A stretch of 64,000 nt of DNA from Salvator merianae (Eukaryota > Chordata > Lepidosauria > Squamata > Teiidae): positions 129,119,936 to 129,183,935 of the forward strand of contig QVOM02000034.1 in the NCBI GenBank assembly GCA_003586115.2, in the 5' to 3' direction. Every line of letters begins with the position of its first letter. Position 1 is the first letter of the stretch. The notes beneath the pieces are model-generated. The model did not search any database and was not told the DNA's origin. It saw nothing but the letters and a program-made list of their open reading frames with translations. The position numbers and the translations under genes were made by a program. Positions 25,403 through 36,028 of this stretch are shown in pieces.

Positions 25403-27309
25403 TCTTGAGGCGACCTAAGTCAGCTTAGTACCACTGGGAGAGGCACCACTGGGGAGCAAAAACTCTGTACTGGTCTGGGTACTTGAAATGTAACTCCAAG
25501 AGGAAACTCATGACAAAAAACTAGAGACAGTGGTTATTTCAGAGATTTGGAGACAGTATGGGGAAAAGGATTATCCATAATATACATACTTACACCCCTT
25601 CCTTTCCCAGTTCAGCTCAAAATGGAATTAACAAGTTCCTGAAGCATTACAAAGAATTTCAAGGCCTGTTTGACCATTTTGGTGGTGGTTGTAAAGCTTC
25701 AAAACCGATCCTGCAAAATCTCTCCAATCTGAATTACAACCGGGCAAAACAAAGTGGACATGGCTAAGAGTGTTTCTTTCATGCCAGTTTCAAGAATCCT
25801 AAAATTTATTGTCTTTCTTCATTCAAATGGTTTATGAAGCAAAATATAAACTACATCTGCTAAGCTTTTTTTCTAAGTAGGAGCTACTGAGGTAGAGAAA
25901 GTTGCAAAAGTGTTTTGAGAACCTTCAGTGGCAAGCAGGTAAACTATTTGTATAGGCTCTGCATTCACCATGAAACTGTAGTTGCACAAATTCTGCTAAA
26001 CAGTTTCTGAGCCTCTTTCATGCAATTTGCATGCTGATACACTGGCATATTAGCCAGTGTACATATATTCAAATTACAGGTGCAGGCTAAGCCAAATTAT
26101 ATTGTAATAAGTAAAAATGGCTTAAAGCCAACTCTCAAAGTGACCCCAGGTCTCAGCTACATTAAGTTTGAATCCAACTTCAAGAATGAGATGACACATC
26201 AGCAAGGAAAGCAGCTGCTTTCTTTTCTACTTTATGTAACTGAAAGATGGATTTTCTGATTAGATAATGCAGAAGGAAAACTGCTTGTCATTTTGCTGTT
26301 ATGTTCTCTCACTCTGAAGGTGCTTCAAATACGGATTAAAACTTGGGTGTAGCTGTGTTCTAACTTTGCTTTACTGTTATTTCCCCCCCAAATAATCCAT
26401 GGATTTGTGTTTGAATGAAATTGCTGAGTTTTTGTTGTGAGATGTTCCTGACTTCCTCATCAAACTGCAGTTTTCACACTTTGCAAACAGTTAAATATGT
26501 TTAAATCTGTATTATAGGCTCTGAAACGTATTTGTGACTGAATAGATGGTAATTTCTGTTATAAAGGTAGAAAGGAACTTGGGATAGTGTTTAACCAGAT
26601 TGAAAGGGATGGTATTTATACTACAAACTCTTTCAGATGTTTTACTCATTAATGAGAGTGCAAGGGAACTGGGGAAAGTCAACATGTGAACTGCCTCTGC
26701 TTGAGATCACTTTCAAGGATATTTTGCTTTATGTTACAGTAAGTGCTGACAAATGCATGATGTGCTGCTATTTAATATGCAAACAACCATATGCCCTTGA
26801 AAATGAAAATCTCTATCCATATACAAAATATAAATCTGATCACAGCCTTGCGGAAAAGCAATGTTTTAATAACTATATTGGGGATTCAGCCAAGTGAGGT
26901 TGGAGAGCTCCTGAGTCCAACCACTGGCAGTCCCTTTACTTTGTGTAGGATTGGTATTAAAACCAAGGACTGAGAGAAAACAATAAACTAAAATTACCTT
27001 GCAAAAGTCAAATCAAGTTGCTATGGCAAAGCAAGTACAGTCCTGCCTATTGTAGGAAACTGCGAGTGCTGCAAAGTCTTGTAGCTAGGAGACAGAGAAG
27101 CAGTCCCTGATCTGGGGAGACTAGACAATCATTGCAAGACTAGGGAAGGAAGAAGAAACTGGGTACTGCCAAAAGGCCAGTATTTAACAGCTCAAGGTTG
27201 ATTTTTTCAGATTTTTACTTATGTTCTTTATTAGAAATGAATCCAGTCTGATGCTTGGGAGACATGAACCCTGCACCCTTTGCCAAGAGTAACAGATTGT
27301 AGTCTAAAA

Positions 27310-27400
27310 TACTGGAGAAGTGCTGCATATAAGGGCAGACAGTACTGAGTTTGAAAGACCAAAGGTCTGGGTCATGACGAAGCAGCTTCCTATGCTCTTT
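27310..27400 (+). mobile_element. SINE 3' fragment (family 2)
   Basis: The motifs gcagacagtactgag, gaccaaaggtctgg and gcagcttcctatgctc occur in the order expected for the 3' part of a common reptile tRNA SINE. The head is not recognisable. Confidence 0.55.
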
Positions 27401-28558
27401 ACAAGCAGCTAACTTGGAAATGTCGAAACCATACCTACTGCATCTGTCAATACAAGAATAGTTTGCTAGAAAAACAAATTATTGTAGTCAAATGCAGGCT
27501 GTGTGCAACCACTTTCTGGTAGCAGCTCTGCTGCTCTGTTGCCACCTTGTAATCTACAGGTTCAGGAAAATATGAGAGACAGCACCCTGTGGATATATTG
27601 GGATTTCCTCTCCTATTGCTGTCTACCTGAACTGAGAACCTGTTATCTGGCACTGTAATCAGTGGGGAGAAGGAAAACTGGCTCTGGAGTGACAGCTCCA
27701 ATGGCAGAAAAGATTGAATGTATCCATATTATGTTGGGACTAGCCTAGGTAATGAAGCACAAGTGTAGAGGCTGTTATACTAGACAAATGTAATAACAGA
27801 TCAACTACAGATTGGAATGCACGCACAGACCCACTGTGATAGCTTTCTTCCCTTGGAATTCCCTACTCATTTCACATGAGCACTCAGTTGTAGAAATTCT
27901 GTGGACCTCATCCTGCTCACAAATCAGATTCTTCAACTCAGGAATCTTTGGGAATCACCCAATTTCAACCATTGAAAGTATCTAGAACAGCTTTTAGAAC
28001 CTGTGCTCTTGAAGAGGCTTCAATCCTTTTCTGTATTTATGGCTCTTGGCCTGTTCCTTCATCCTTTGCCAGGTAGCAGTACATTGCCAGCATCCTCTGG
28101 GGGCACTGCTTCAGTTCCAGCAGAATAGAATAATCCCTTTCACACTTGTTTTGCACTCACCCTTTTGCCTTTTTACTGCAATTTTATTTATTTATTTTCA
28201 AACAAAGCCACACATGGAAGCAAAGCTTGCCCAACAAAATCTTCCTTCATTCAGGATTTCAGGAAGGAGGAAAAAGTAACAGAGAGGGAAAGGATGCTCA
28301 GATGGATGCACAGGGTGTGTGAGTGTCATAGGGGGGAATGCCTTCAGAGACTATATTGGATATCTGACAACATCTGTTAAGGAGATGCATTAAAAAGAAC
28401 AGATCAACCTACCCACTTGCTGGATACAATTGAGAGTACATTCTGTAACCTTCCCTCAGTGGCAAGTTGGATTTTGGGTTATTTTCAAATTGTCTGACTC
28501 CAGAGGCATAACAGTTCTATAGACAAGGGTGGCAATGTCCCCTTGCCCTACTGGGTAT

Positions 28559-28560
28559 GA

Positions 28561-28655
<95 letters not shown>
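28559..28655. repeat. AAAG tetranucleotide microsatellite
   Basis: About 24 uninterrupted GAAA units over 97 bases. The Ser-Phe-Phe-Leu frame across it is an artefact. Confidence 0.98.
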
Positions 28656-28707
28656 CACCAGTACTCTGCATGATGAAGCCCTTTCTGCTAGGGTAGATAA
28701 TACCAGA

Positions 28708-28713
28708 TTTATT
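28708..28713 (-). promoter_or_regulatory. CACNA1E: Candidate poly(A) signal for CACNA1E
   Basis: TTTATT on the plus strand gives AATAAA on the minus strand, about 1.07 kb after the stop codon. I saw no exact AATAAA nearer the stop. A cluster of three overlapping AATAAA motifs lies further on at 28183-28196. Which site is used cannot be told from the sequence. Confidence 0.3.
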
Positions 28714-29778
28714 TTACAGCTTGTTTGAAGGATGCTATATATTTCCAGATCACAGAACAGTATCTGGAGTTCTCAGTGGCTTTGTAACTAAAATCTCTTA
28801 TGTTCTGTAGCTTCACAGAATTCCCACAGAACGAGATGCTCCTTACTTCTAGCCTTAGGGTAAGGGAACATTATGGCCTTTGTGTGGTATTTACCAGCTT
28901 ATTAAAATAAATCTCTACATGTGTGCATGTTTATATATGCAGCATATAAATACACGCACACGCACGCACATATAAATATACTTTCTACACATTCCAAAAT
29001 CAGAATATAAAGATATGCCCAAGAATGATGGGTAGTTACATACAATTACTGTAGTAGCATCAGCTCTCTCTATTTTCTGCTTTTTGCCACATTGCCATAT
29101 TACAAAACCAAGCCCCTCTCACTGCATACTGACTCTTCAACCCACTGCCACTCCAGCTTTTCTTTCACACACCACTCTCTTCCTTTCAGTTTTTGAACAA
29201 GAATGGTTCAAAAGTCACATTGTTTTGTGTGTGTGTGTGTGTGGGGCAGACACTGTATTTTCTACCCTGGAGAATCTCTGGATAAATCCCTCAGTCCTGT
29301 TGGTTGAATCACAGCAAGGATCACCAAAAGGAGACAGGATGGGTATCTCAAGGTAGTAACCACATGCACGCCGAACCACTAAATTAGTTTTTCTTCCCTC
29401 ACTTTTTTTTTTTTTTTTTTTTAAATTAAGACTCTAGCAAACAAAACAATGTTTTTAAAACTCCTTCTATCTGGTGTGTATCGTGCTTGGCTTCTTTCCC
29501 ATCTTCTGCCTCTTCTAGAGGGATGCTTTTGGCTTTGGGGGAATGGAGGTTGCTGTTGGTGTATTTCATGTTCACTCCACCATAGCAGTACCTCTGCGAC
29601 GTCCACAGTTGCAGGAACTAATCAAATGCTTTTCTGTGCAATTTTTAAAAACTAGATCGGGGGAAATCGAGGGGTTGGATTTTGTCGCACAAAGGCTCTG
29701 TTTCTGCTGCACTTGATTTCCAATTTGTTTCATCTCATATGTGGCAAACAACATGCATCAGAGGAGAGGAGGCAGCCT
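28714..29778 (-). other. CACNA1E: Probable proximal 3' UTR of CACNA1E
   Basis: This continues from the stop codon in the terminal exon with no splice donor needed. On the plus strand it contains a GT microsatellite at 29226-29243 and an oligo-T run at 29404-29422, which is an internal A-tract in the transcript. Such a tract could mis-prime oligo-dT cDNA synthesis. Its extent is inferred from the first downstream AATAAA. Confidence 0.5.
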
Positions 29779-30318
29779 TTAGCACTTGTCGTCTTCCTCC
29801 GTATCACTTAGTACATCGATGCCAGCCCCACACATCACCCCTTGTGATGCCCCTCTTCTCCTCCTGCGGTAGTGCCCATTGGGCATCTGCCAGCTATGCC
29901 TTGAGCGAGGGCCTGAGGCAATCGTATTGGAACGGCCAAGGCTGGTGGCCACAGCAGCCTCAAAGGTGAGGGTCTCCTCCTCACCACAGTCTGAAGTGTG
30001 GGAGTCATCCTGGAGCATCAGATAAGGCTCTGAGATGTAACGCTGAGGGGTAGAGAGAAGGCTCTGCTTTCCCTGTAGGGAGCTGGAAGATTCAGTCAAG
30101 CAGGTGTTGTTTGTCTCCAGGACTCCAGAAAGCAGAGGGGAGCCACCCTCACTGTCATCAGGTGGTGGGGAGGTATCACCACCGTGCTGCATCATAGCAG
30201 CATAAGAGATAAGGGGGCGTGGTTTTGGTGGCACTGGAGGGAGCTGACGGCGGCTTCGCCTTGGTGTGCTGGTGTCAGATATAGAAGGGATGGAGCTCTC
30301 ACTTAAGGAACCAGTGCC
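29779..30318 (-). CDS. CACNA1E: Cav2.3 alpha-1E, terminal coding exon (exon 48 by inference)
   Basis: This exon encodes the last 179 residues of the R-type calcium channel pore subunit, a cytosolic tail, and the TAA stop. The acceptor is a pyrimidine-rich tract ending cag immediately before GGCACTGG, and phase 0 joins it to the previous exon. From the start it shows a Ser-rich segment ([16 protein letters not shown]), a proline-rich SH3-type ligand ([13 protein letters not shown]), the blocks [15 protein letters not shown] and [20 protein letters not shown], a basic stretch (HYRRRRRG) and the terminus [15 protein letters not shown] [10 protein letters not shown]. That terminus and the [16 protein letters not shown] block are as I recall them for alpha-1E and unlike the ends of Cav2.1 or Cav2.2. 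The middle, around residues 30-75 of the exon, is the most divergent part. Confidence 0.96.
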   Translation of the reverse strand, partial: GTGSLSESSIPSISDTSTPRRSRRQLPPVPPKPRPLISYAAMMQHGGDTSPPPDDSEGGSPLLSGVLETNNTCLTESSSSLQGKQSLLSTPQRYISEPYLMLQDDSHTSDCGEEETLTFEAAVATSLGRSNTIASGPRSRHSWQMPNGHYRRRRRGASQGVMCGAGIDVLSDTEEDDKC

Positions 30319-32326
30319 CTGCAAAAAACAAAGTAAGCATGTGTATAGAAAGTCAGGAAAGGCTTAGCAGGCCTTAGCTGTCTCCCTCTGTGCCATAGGG
30401 ACTGCTGACAAGAGAAGGAAGTGAAGGCAGTTCAAGTTAGTAGGGTTCACATTATTCTGGAATGACCAACAGGTAGTATCGAAAACAAACAATATGCCAT
30501 TGTGTGCAGTAAAGCTCTTGAATCTCCTGCTTACTGCATTTAAAGAACAAACTGCTAAGGTAGCTCATCAAACTATTACCCGGACTAGGAAATTTCTCCA
30601 TGTGTTATTTCCCTGTACTCTTCTGCTTACTGAACTCAGCCCTTTTCTAATATTTGAACATGGCTATCTTCGTTGCATCTTGGGCCTCATTTCATGATAT
30701 TTCAATAAAGAGAGACTATTTTAATCTAACGGGTCAGCTTCACACAATTTTTACGTCACATTGCATTAGTTTCTACTGCAGTGAAATCACTGCAAAATGT
30801 GCAATTCTGTGTGTAATGTACTATATTTTCTTTTCAATCATTCTTTTCTGTAATTTTTTCCCCTCACACTATAGACATGGTTGCCTCTTCTAACAGATAC
30901 TGCATATCTGTAGAGGCTGCCATGTGGTCATTCCAGAGGAAGGGGAGAAGGAGTTTCCACCTTTCTTTTCTTGTGGAGGCAATCAAGTATTTGTAGTGTT
31001 GTGGTATTCCAGTCCAACATTCACAGATGGCTATGACAGGGAACATATTCCTGCCTTTAGTTTCTTTTTTGGTTTGCAGTTTTGTGCAGGAACACTCCTT
31101 TAGACCTCCTAACCAAGCTTCATAGTCTTGCTGCCAAAACTGGTTTTTACACAGCAAACTTAACTATAGCTGTATGGAGAGGACTGGGGAAACATGTACC
31201 TGAGTGGAACTAGCATTATGCAGGCACAGAAACATTTCTGTTTGCACAGGACCTGAAATGCAAAAGTCCACTTTGTGCAGGAGCAGGAGACAGGGAAAGG
31301 GAGGGGTAGAAAATTAAACTATGTGTAGAACAGAAAAAGGAAGGACAACTGCTGGAGACTGACAGGTTATGTAGACATATCATTTACAGTGGTGGGGAGG
31401 AGTTTTAGATGGGGTGTGGTATGAGGTGGAGCAATCCCTTGCATGTAAGACTTGCCTTACTTCCCTTGGTGTGTCAGGCAAACACACTGATGCAAAATTC
31501 AAGTGGATTTCCTTTTAAAGTGAGATGTAAGACTGATGTGTAGCTAGGTCTAAGGCTGCATGCATCAGCGATTAGTGTCCCAAAATGAGCTCACACATTT
31601 GTTCATCTTCCTTTTTGCTGGGTTTATTATTTCCCCCTAATTGTAGCTAGTCTTAACTGTGGCTCATTAAAACAAGTTTAGAGTTGCCTTGTATTAGTAA
31701 ACCATAATGAAGACTAACTGCAGTTTGTTTGGGTTTAGATGTGAAAAGCAGCGGGTGACATGTCAAAGATGGCAGATGGAAAGAAGGTGCACAGGATCAA
31801 ACATGAATGGACTGAAAAAAATAGACCATGGTGCATTGTCTTGAATGCAGCCCTGGTCTGTGGAACCAATGCTCCTGATGAATGTGCCTTTCCCAAATCT
31901 TTTTTCTCTTACTCAACAATAGTCCCTCAGCACTCAGGGCCCCTTTAAAACATTTGATACTCATTCCACTTCCAGGTTTCCTACCCTAAGGATTCCCAAC
32001 ATAAGATTATCTGTACTTTTTCTGTACATTTCCTTTAGAAACAAGCATATTGGAATCAGTGGCTGAGGCCACGTTCACATACAATGCAAAAAAAGCATCC
32101 CTGAGGTGGCTTAGAGATGGTGTCCTTCCCAAAGTCCATCAACATTCTGGGCTGGATTAGAGATGGGATGAGAATTTGTGTGATTGCAGCCTATGTTTTG
32201 TACTGGATGGAATAATAAGAAATTAGATTAATAGCTGTATGAACTAGACACTTCTTTCCAATGGAGCAGATACACCATTATTCCATATTCCTTTTACTTA
32301 TGTCATTTGGACAACTTCGTTCTCAC
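30319..32326 (-). other. CACNA1E: Intron 47-48 of CACNA1E
   Basis: This 2.0-kb intron has a GT donor at its right end and an AG acceptor at its left end. It contains a short dispersed-repeat segment at about 31645-31740, which shares agactaactgcagtttgtt with 44187-44206. No other gene or full-length mobile element is recognisable. Confidence 0.85.
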
Positions 32327-32517
32327 CTGTCTGTTGGGAGTTTGTGATCTGCCTTCACTAGGAGATCGGGAGTGATGTCGCTCTGGAGAATCTCCATCTG
32401 CCTGTGGGCTCCTCTCCTCTGAGTTGCATCGAGAGATGTCTGGGGAGAGCAAGTGCTTGCGTTCCTTGGACCGGCCTCGCTCTCTGCCTCCTGACCGATG
32501 TGTATCAGATCGATGGC
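32327..32517 (-). CDS. CACNA1E: Cav2.3 alpha-1E, exon 47 (by inference)
   Basis: This 191-base internal exon encodes 63 full codons plus the last two bases of the Gly codon shared with the previous exon. The residues include [33 protein letters not shown] and [13 protein letters not shown]. The segment is a hydrophilic, Arg/Ser-rich part of the cytosolic tail with many potential basophilic and proline-directed kinase sites; that reading is inference. The acceptor tgtgcag precedes GCCATCG, and the donor CAG/gtgaga is near consensus. The exon matches the alpha-1E tail as I recall it and has no counterpart at this position in L-type channels. Confidence 0.95.
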
Positions 32518-33089
32518 CTGCACAGAAAAGCAAGAACTGCATGAGAAGTTCACATGGGTCTTTCATATCTCTCAAAGCAACCCTTACTGATTGTAGACTG
32601 TCTTGGTCATGTGCATAATCTTTGGAGTTCACTGGGAGAAACTGGGCACCCTTCCTTAAGTCAGTTAAATGATGGGAGTATAGCTGTTCCTCTGGATACT
32701 TTTCCAGCTGTTAGATGAGAGGAACTAATGGTGGGCACATACTATTTCTTAGGGTAACATTATTGACAGGACTGTGAAATGCTTTGAGCTTTTTAGAGAA
32801 AAGGTGGAATCTCATTATTGTATGATGGCTTCATGAGGTCAATCACGTTTAGTAAGGTGACAAAGTCATTTGGGCCAAAGAAAGCAGCACAGTGTCACTG
32901 ATCCACCTCTAACTGCATCAGAATGTGCTGCTTCAATATAGAAAGAAATACAGTGGCAGAATGTGTCAAAAGACAATACGCGTCTTCAGAATCAGAAAAC
33001 TGCAGCTAACGATTTGGATTCCCATATATTCCATTGGGTAATCTGCAGGTCAGTCTCATGGGTCACCTGTACAATGCAGTTGTTCCTTG

Positions 33090-33500
33090 TGTAACAGAGT
33101 TTGTTTTTACACTGCTGATAAAATGTGACTTTCTTTGGGTAATGCAATCCTGGAAACTTACAATAGTGTGATTTTGTTTTAATCTGAGCACTTCCTCTGT
33201 GGTACAATTAACTTACCACAGTAGACTAACCCAGCCCCCCCCCCCCAGTGCCACTGATACACTGGTAGTCTAGGGCTCCCTTCTGTAGAATAATCCAGCT
33301 GCTAGTAGCCTGTGTCTCCCCTTCACAATGCCACTGTCTTACAGTGGTTGACTGGGACTCAGTTCTGCAGTGCCATTAAGTTATCTTAGTAGAGTGGGCC
33401 TCTGTGGTTCCCCAAACTCCCTGTTTCTCCTAGGTGGCAGTTACTTGGATAAAACATTTTGCACTACATGGTGGTTTGCAGGAATCAAACCATAAAATTA
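33090..33500 (+). repeat. Dispersed repeat, copy 1 of a pair
   Basis: The motif tgactttctttgggtaatgc, then cctggaaacttacaa, then cagttacttgg and tggtttgcaggaatcaa, recur in the same order at 46965-47140 (tgactttccttctttaatgt, cccagaaacttgcaa, cagttacttgc, tgatttacaagaac). The copies differ in spacing. The family is unknown to me. Confidence 0.6.
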
Positions 33501-34544
33501 TACAAGAGATGGCTGTAGTGTGAAGCAGAGCTCAACTGAATTTTACATCCCCAAGCATACAACACTCTGCTCCTGTTCTTATTCAGCATTCCTTTCCTTT
33601 GAGATGCTCCTTAACAGTACAGTTTTTATTTCAATAATGAAGATGCATTTGCTAAAGTTCTTTTACCCATGCAGTGACTGAATAGCATAAAGAGGAATTA
33701 TCCTACATTTTCCTGGTCACTGTTCTGGTTTTTGTTTTTCGCTTTTATTTTGCTTGAAATCTTCCTTATGTTTCAGATGCCTTTTTATATTCTTTACCCC
33801 TGGTGCTCTCAAATCTGCCAGTTAATCCTGCAACACAATCTTAGCAAAGAGTAGCAAACTTTTCTTTCTTAAAACATTCCCTTAACATCCCCAGTTCTCT
33901 TCTGTATAGTCTTAGCATGTCAAAGCTGCCTACTCCTTTCCATGCATGTGGAGACTTATGACCATTAATGCCTACAATCCTTTTATACCACAAAAGTCTG
34001 GCTCTCTGTTCATTCCACAAGTGCATTCCAAATAATAATAATTTCCTTGCCAAGTTGCCATTGAACAACTCTGACCCATGTTGCAACCCCTTTTCTCACT
34101 CTCTTGAATGTACTATTGTCTGTTGTTTTGTTTCCAGATCATGCTCTGCAAAAGTCTACCTGCCTATAATTGTAAGCCCAATTTATCAGTTAGGAAAGTA
34201 TGGGGGAATAAAAGCAAAGCTTTGGTTCAAAACCCCTTTCTGAAAATTTGTTACTCCCTCGGATTGAATTTATGTGCCTGAAGCTTTCTTTAATTGATCT
34301 TAATAGGACTTATGACCCAGTTAAATGGATCCTCACTATCAAGCTATAGCACAGTTTCAAGGTCAGCCTCAAAATCCTGAACATTTCTTTTTTTATTGGA
34401 AGTGCTGTACAGTAACTACATCTTGCTTTATACCACTTAAGTAAAAATAGTATGGTTGGCACAAGAACATGGAATTATGGCCTTATCTCAGGTTGCCCTC
34501 AGAAAAACTCTATAACACAGTGATAGAGGTCCATATAAATGGGA

Positions 34545-34615
34545 TCTTATTATTGTCAGGTACCACCAAGTTGAGGCCAATTCCTGGTGATTACCTCTAA
34601 TATGGAGATCATCTG
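34545..34615 (-). mobile_element. SINE (family 3), 3' half, interrupted
   Basis: On the plus strand gtcaggtaccaccaagttga and ccaattcctggtgatta are the complement of the family-3 SINE 3' end. The head reappears on the far side of the LINE at 35245-35301. The octamer atcatctg ends this half (34608-34615) and begins the other (35245-35252). Confidence 0.75.
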
Positions 34616-35244
34616 TCGGGTCCACCAGGCCATGAACGTATCTCAACGGTTCTGAAAAGTCTTTACTGGCTTCCAAAACATTTCTGAGCTCAATTCAAGG
34701 TGTTGACTTTGGTCTATAAAGTCCTAAATGGTTTGGGCCCTGCCTACCTGAAGGAGTGCCTCCACCCATATATGCTTGCCTGCATGCTGAGGTCACAGGG
34801 GGAGTCTCTCCTGGTGGTCCCTTCCCCTGCATTAGTGCGGGGCATGAGGGTGAGGGCTTTCTCTGTGGCTGCCCCCAGGTTGTGGAATAACCTCCCATCT
34901 GAGATTGTGGAATAACCTCCCATCTGAGTAAAGACCTTTCTCTTTGCACAGGCATATAGTCCTTGACCCTCTGAGACGCCCCCTCCTTGCTGCTAGTCTG
35001 TTGTATTGTTTGGGTAGGGTGGTTTTGTGGTGGGGGCCATGAATTTTTTTTTTTAATGATGTTTTTATAATGTTTTTACAGTATTTTTACTGTAATAGTT
35101 TTTATATGTTTTGTAAGCTTTTTGTATGTTTTATGATGTTTTACAATGTTTTTATGGTGTTTTTATTGTAATAGCTTTTTGTATGGTTTTTGTAAGCTGC
35201 CCTGGGACCCCTCGGTATAGGGCGGGGTAGAAATCATCATCATC
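34616..35244 (+). mobile_element. L2/CR1-clade LINE 3' fragment
   Basis: The plus strand encodes the end of a LINE reverse-transcriptase polyprotein: a visible frame at 34700-34915 contains VLTLVYKVLNGLGPAYLKEC and RLWNNLPSEI, typical of L2/CR1-clade proteins. A 3' UTR full of tgttttta motifs follows, then the tail taagctgccctgggacccct and ggcggggtagaaat, ending in (ATC)n. It contains a 25-base tandem duplication at 34881-34930. It is 5'-truncated and has no complete domain. Confidence 0.75.
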
Positions 35245-35301
35245 ATCATCTGCAACTCTTTGCTTTCCAAGCAGTTGTCCTGTTACTGAACTGCAGGCAC
35301 T
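35245..35301 (-). mobile_element. SINE (family 3), tRNA-like head, interrupted
   Basis: The plus strand reads tgcaactctttgctttccaa then gttactgaactgcaggc, the complement of the family-3 head (compare ctctgctttccagacagttt at about 24179). It continues the SINE broken at 34615. Confidence 0.7.
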
Positions 35302-36028
35302 TTCAAATGGGAGCTTAATTCTTGGTAAGCGTGCCTGTGATTTTAACTTTAAATCATATAAATAATACAGTAGTTAAACACACTTTTCTGCACTTGAACT
35401 GATTGTTTTCTTGTGATAACAATGTTGGAAGGAAACAACCCAAACACCCATTAGTGATTGTGATTTCAAAGTCATAATGGTGTTCCATTATTTAGATTTT
35501 TTAAAAGCTGATCTCCTACAAGAAACAAGGTGGCTGCTATATATTACTCTTAACAAAAATCCATTCCTTTAAAGGATGAGATGCAAACTGTTGTGTGAAC
35601 TATGTAGATGTAAGGTAACAAAAATGTTCTAAACAAACAAGTGAGGTAGGAAGTAAGTCAGCTGAATTGTGTTCCAATGTGACCAGAAATATCTCTTAAT
35701 TTAAATGACATAGCATGAATTAGTGTGGGTGAGAGGGCTGTAGGACAGAAGGAAGAGCAATATAATACTTTGTGGTAAGAACATAACCTTCCTCTTTTGT
35801 TATTGGGAAGCATTTTGTATGCTTGTCTTTGACAGGTATAAAAGAGGCAGGAACATGTCAAAAAACAGGACCTATGCTGGCTTCCAACTTGGTGGGGTCT
35901 AAGCATGTGGACAGCAGTCTTGTGGTACTCTTGACACTTGCCTCTTGTGTGTAACAAAAACTACCCTGCAGAGACTGCTTGAATACAAGGAGTGATTAAT
36001 GCTTTTCCAAGGGAAATCGGGGAATAGA

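Larger units (their letters stand above)
21050..28700. other. Intergenic DNA or distal 3' region, right part
   Basis: No conserved coding region is visible. It contains a GC-richer stretch at about 21540-21790, a minus-strand SINE at 24042-24225, two perfect short inverted repeats at 25031-25073 and 25351-25402, a SINE tail at about 27310-27400, minus-strand AATAAA motifs at 28183-28196 and a large AAAG microsatellite at 28559-28655. Part of it could be distal CACNA1E 3' UTR, which the sequence alone cannot settle. Confidence 0.6.

Noticed and set aside
28559..28655. CRISPR array or similar structured repeat
   Set aside because: It is a simple tetranucleotide microsatellite with no spacers, in a vertebrate genome.
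28456..28671. Minus-strand frame with a long Ser-Phe-Phe-Leu repeat
   Set aside because: It is the direct translation of the AAAG microsatellite.
32303..32632. Taking the whole 109-codon frame as coding
   Set aside because: Splice sites at 32327 and 32517 and phase matching with exons 46 and 48 delimit the true exon; the extensions are intronic.
34700..34915. A host gene containing LVYKVLNGLGPAYLKE
   Set aside because: This is the C-terminal part of an L2/CR1-clade LINE protein, followed by a LINE-like 3' UTR and (ATC)n tail.
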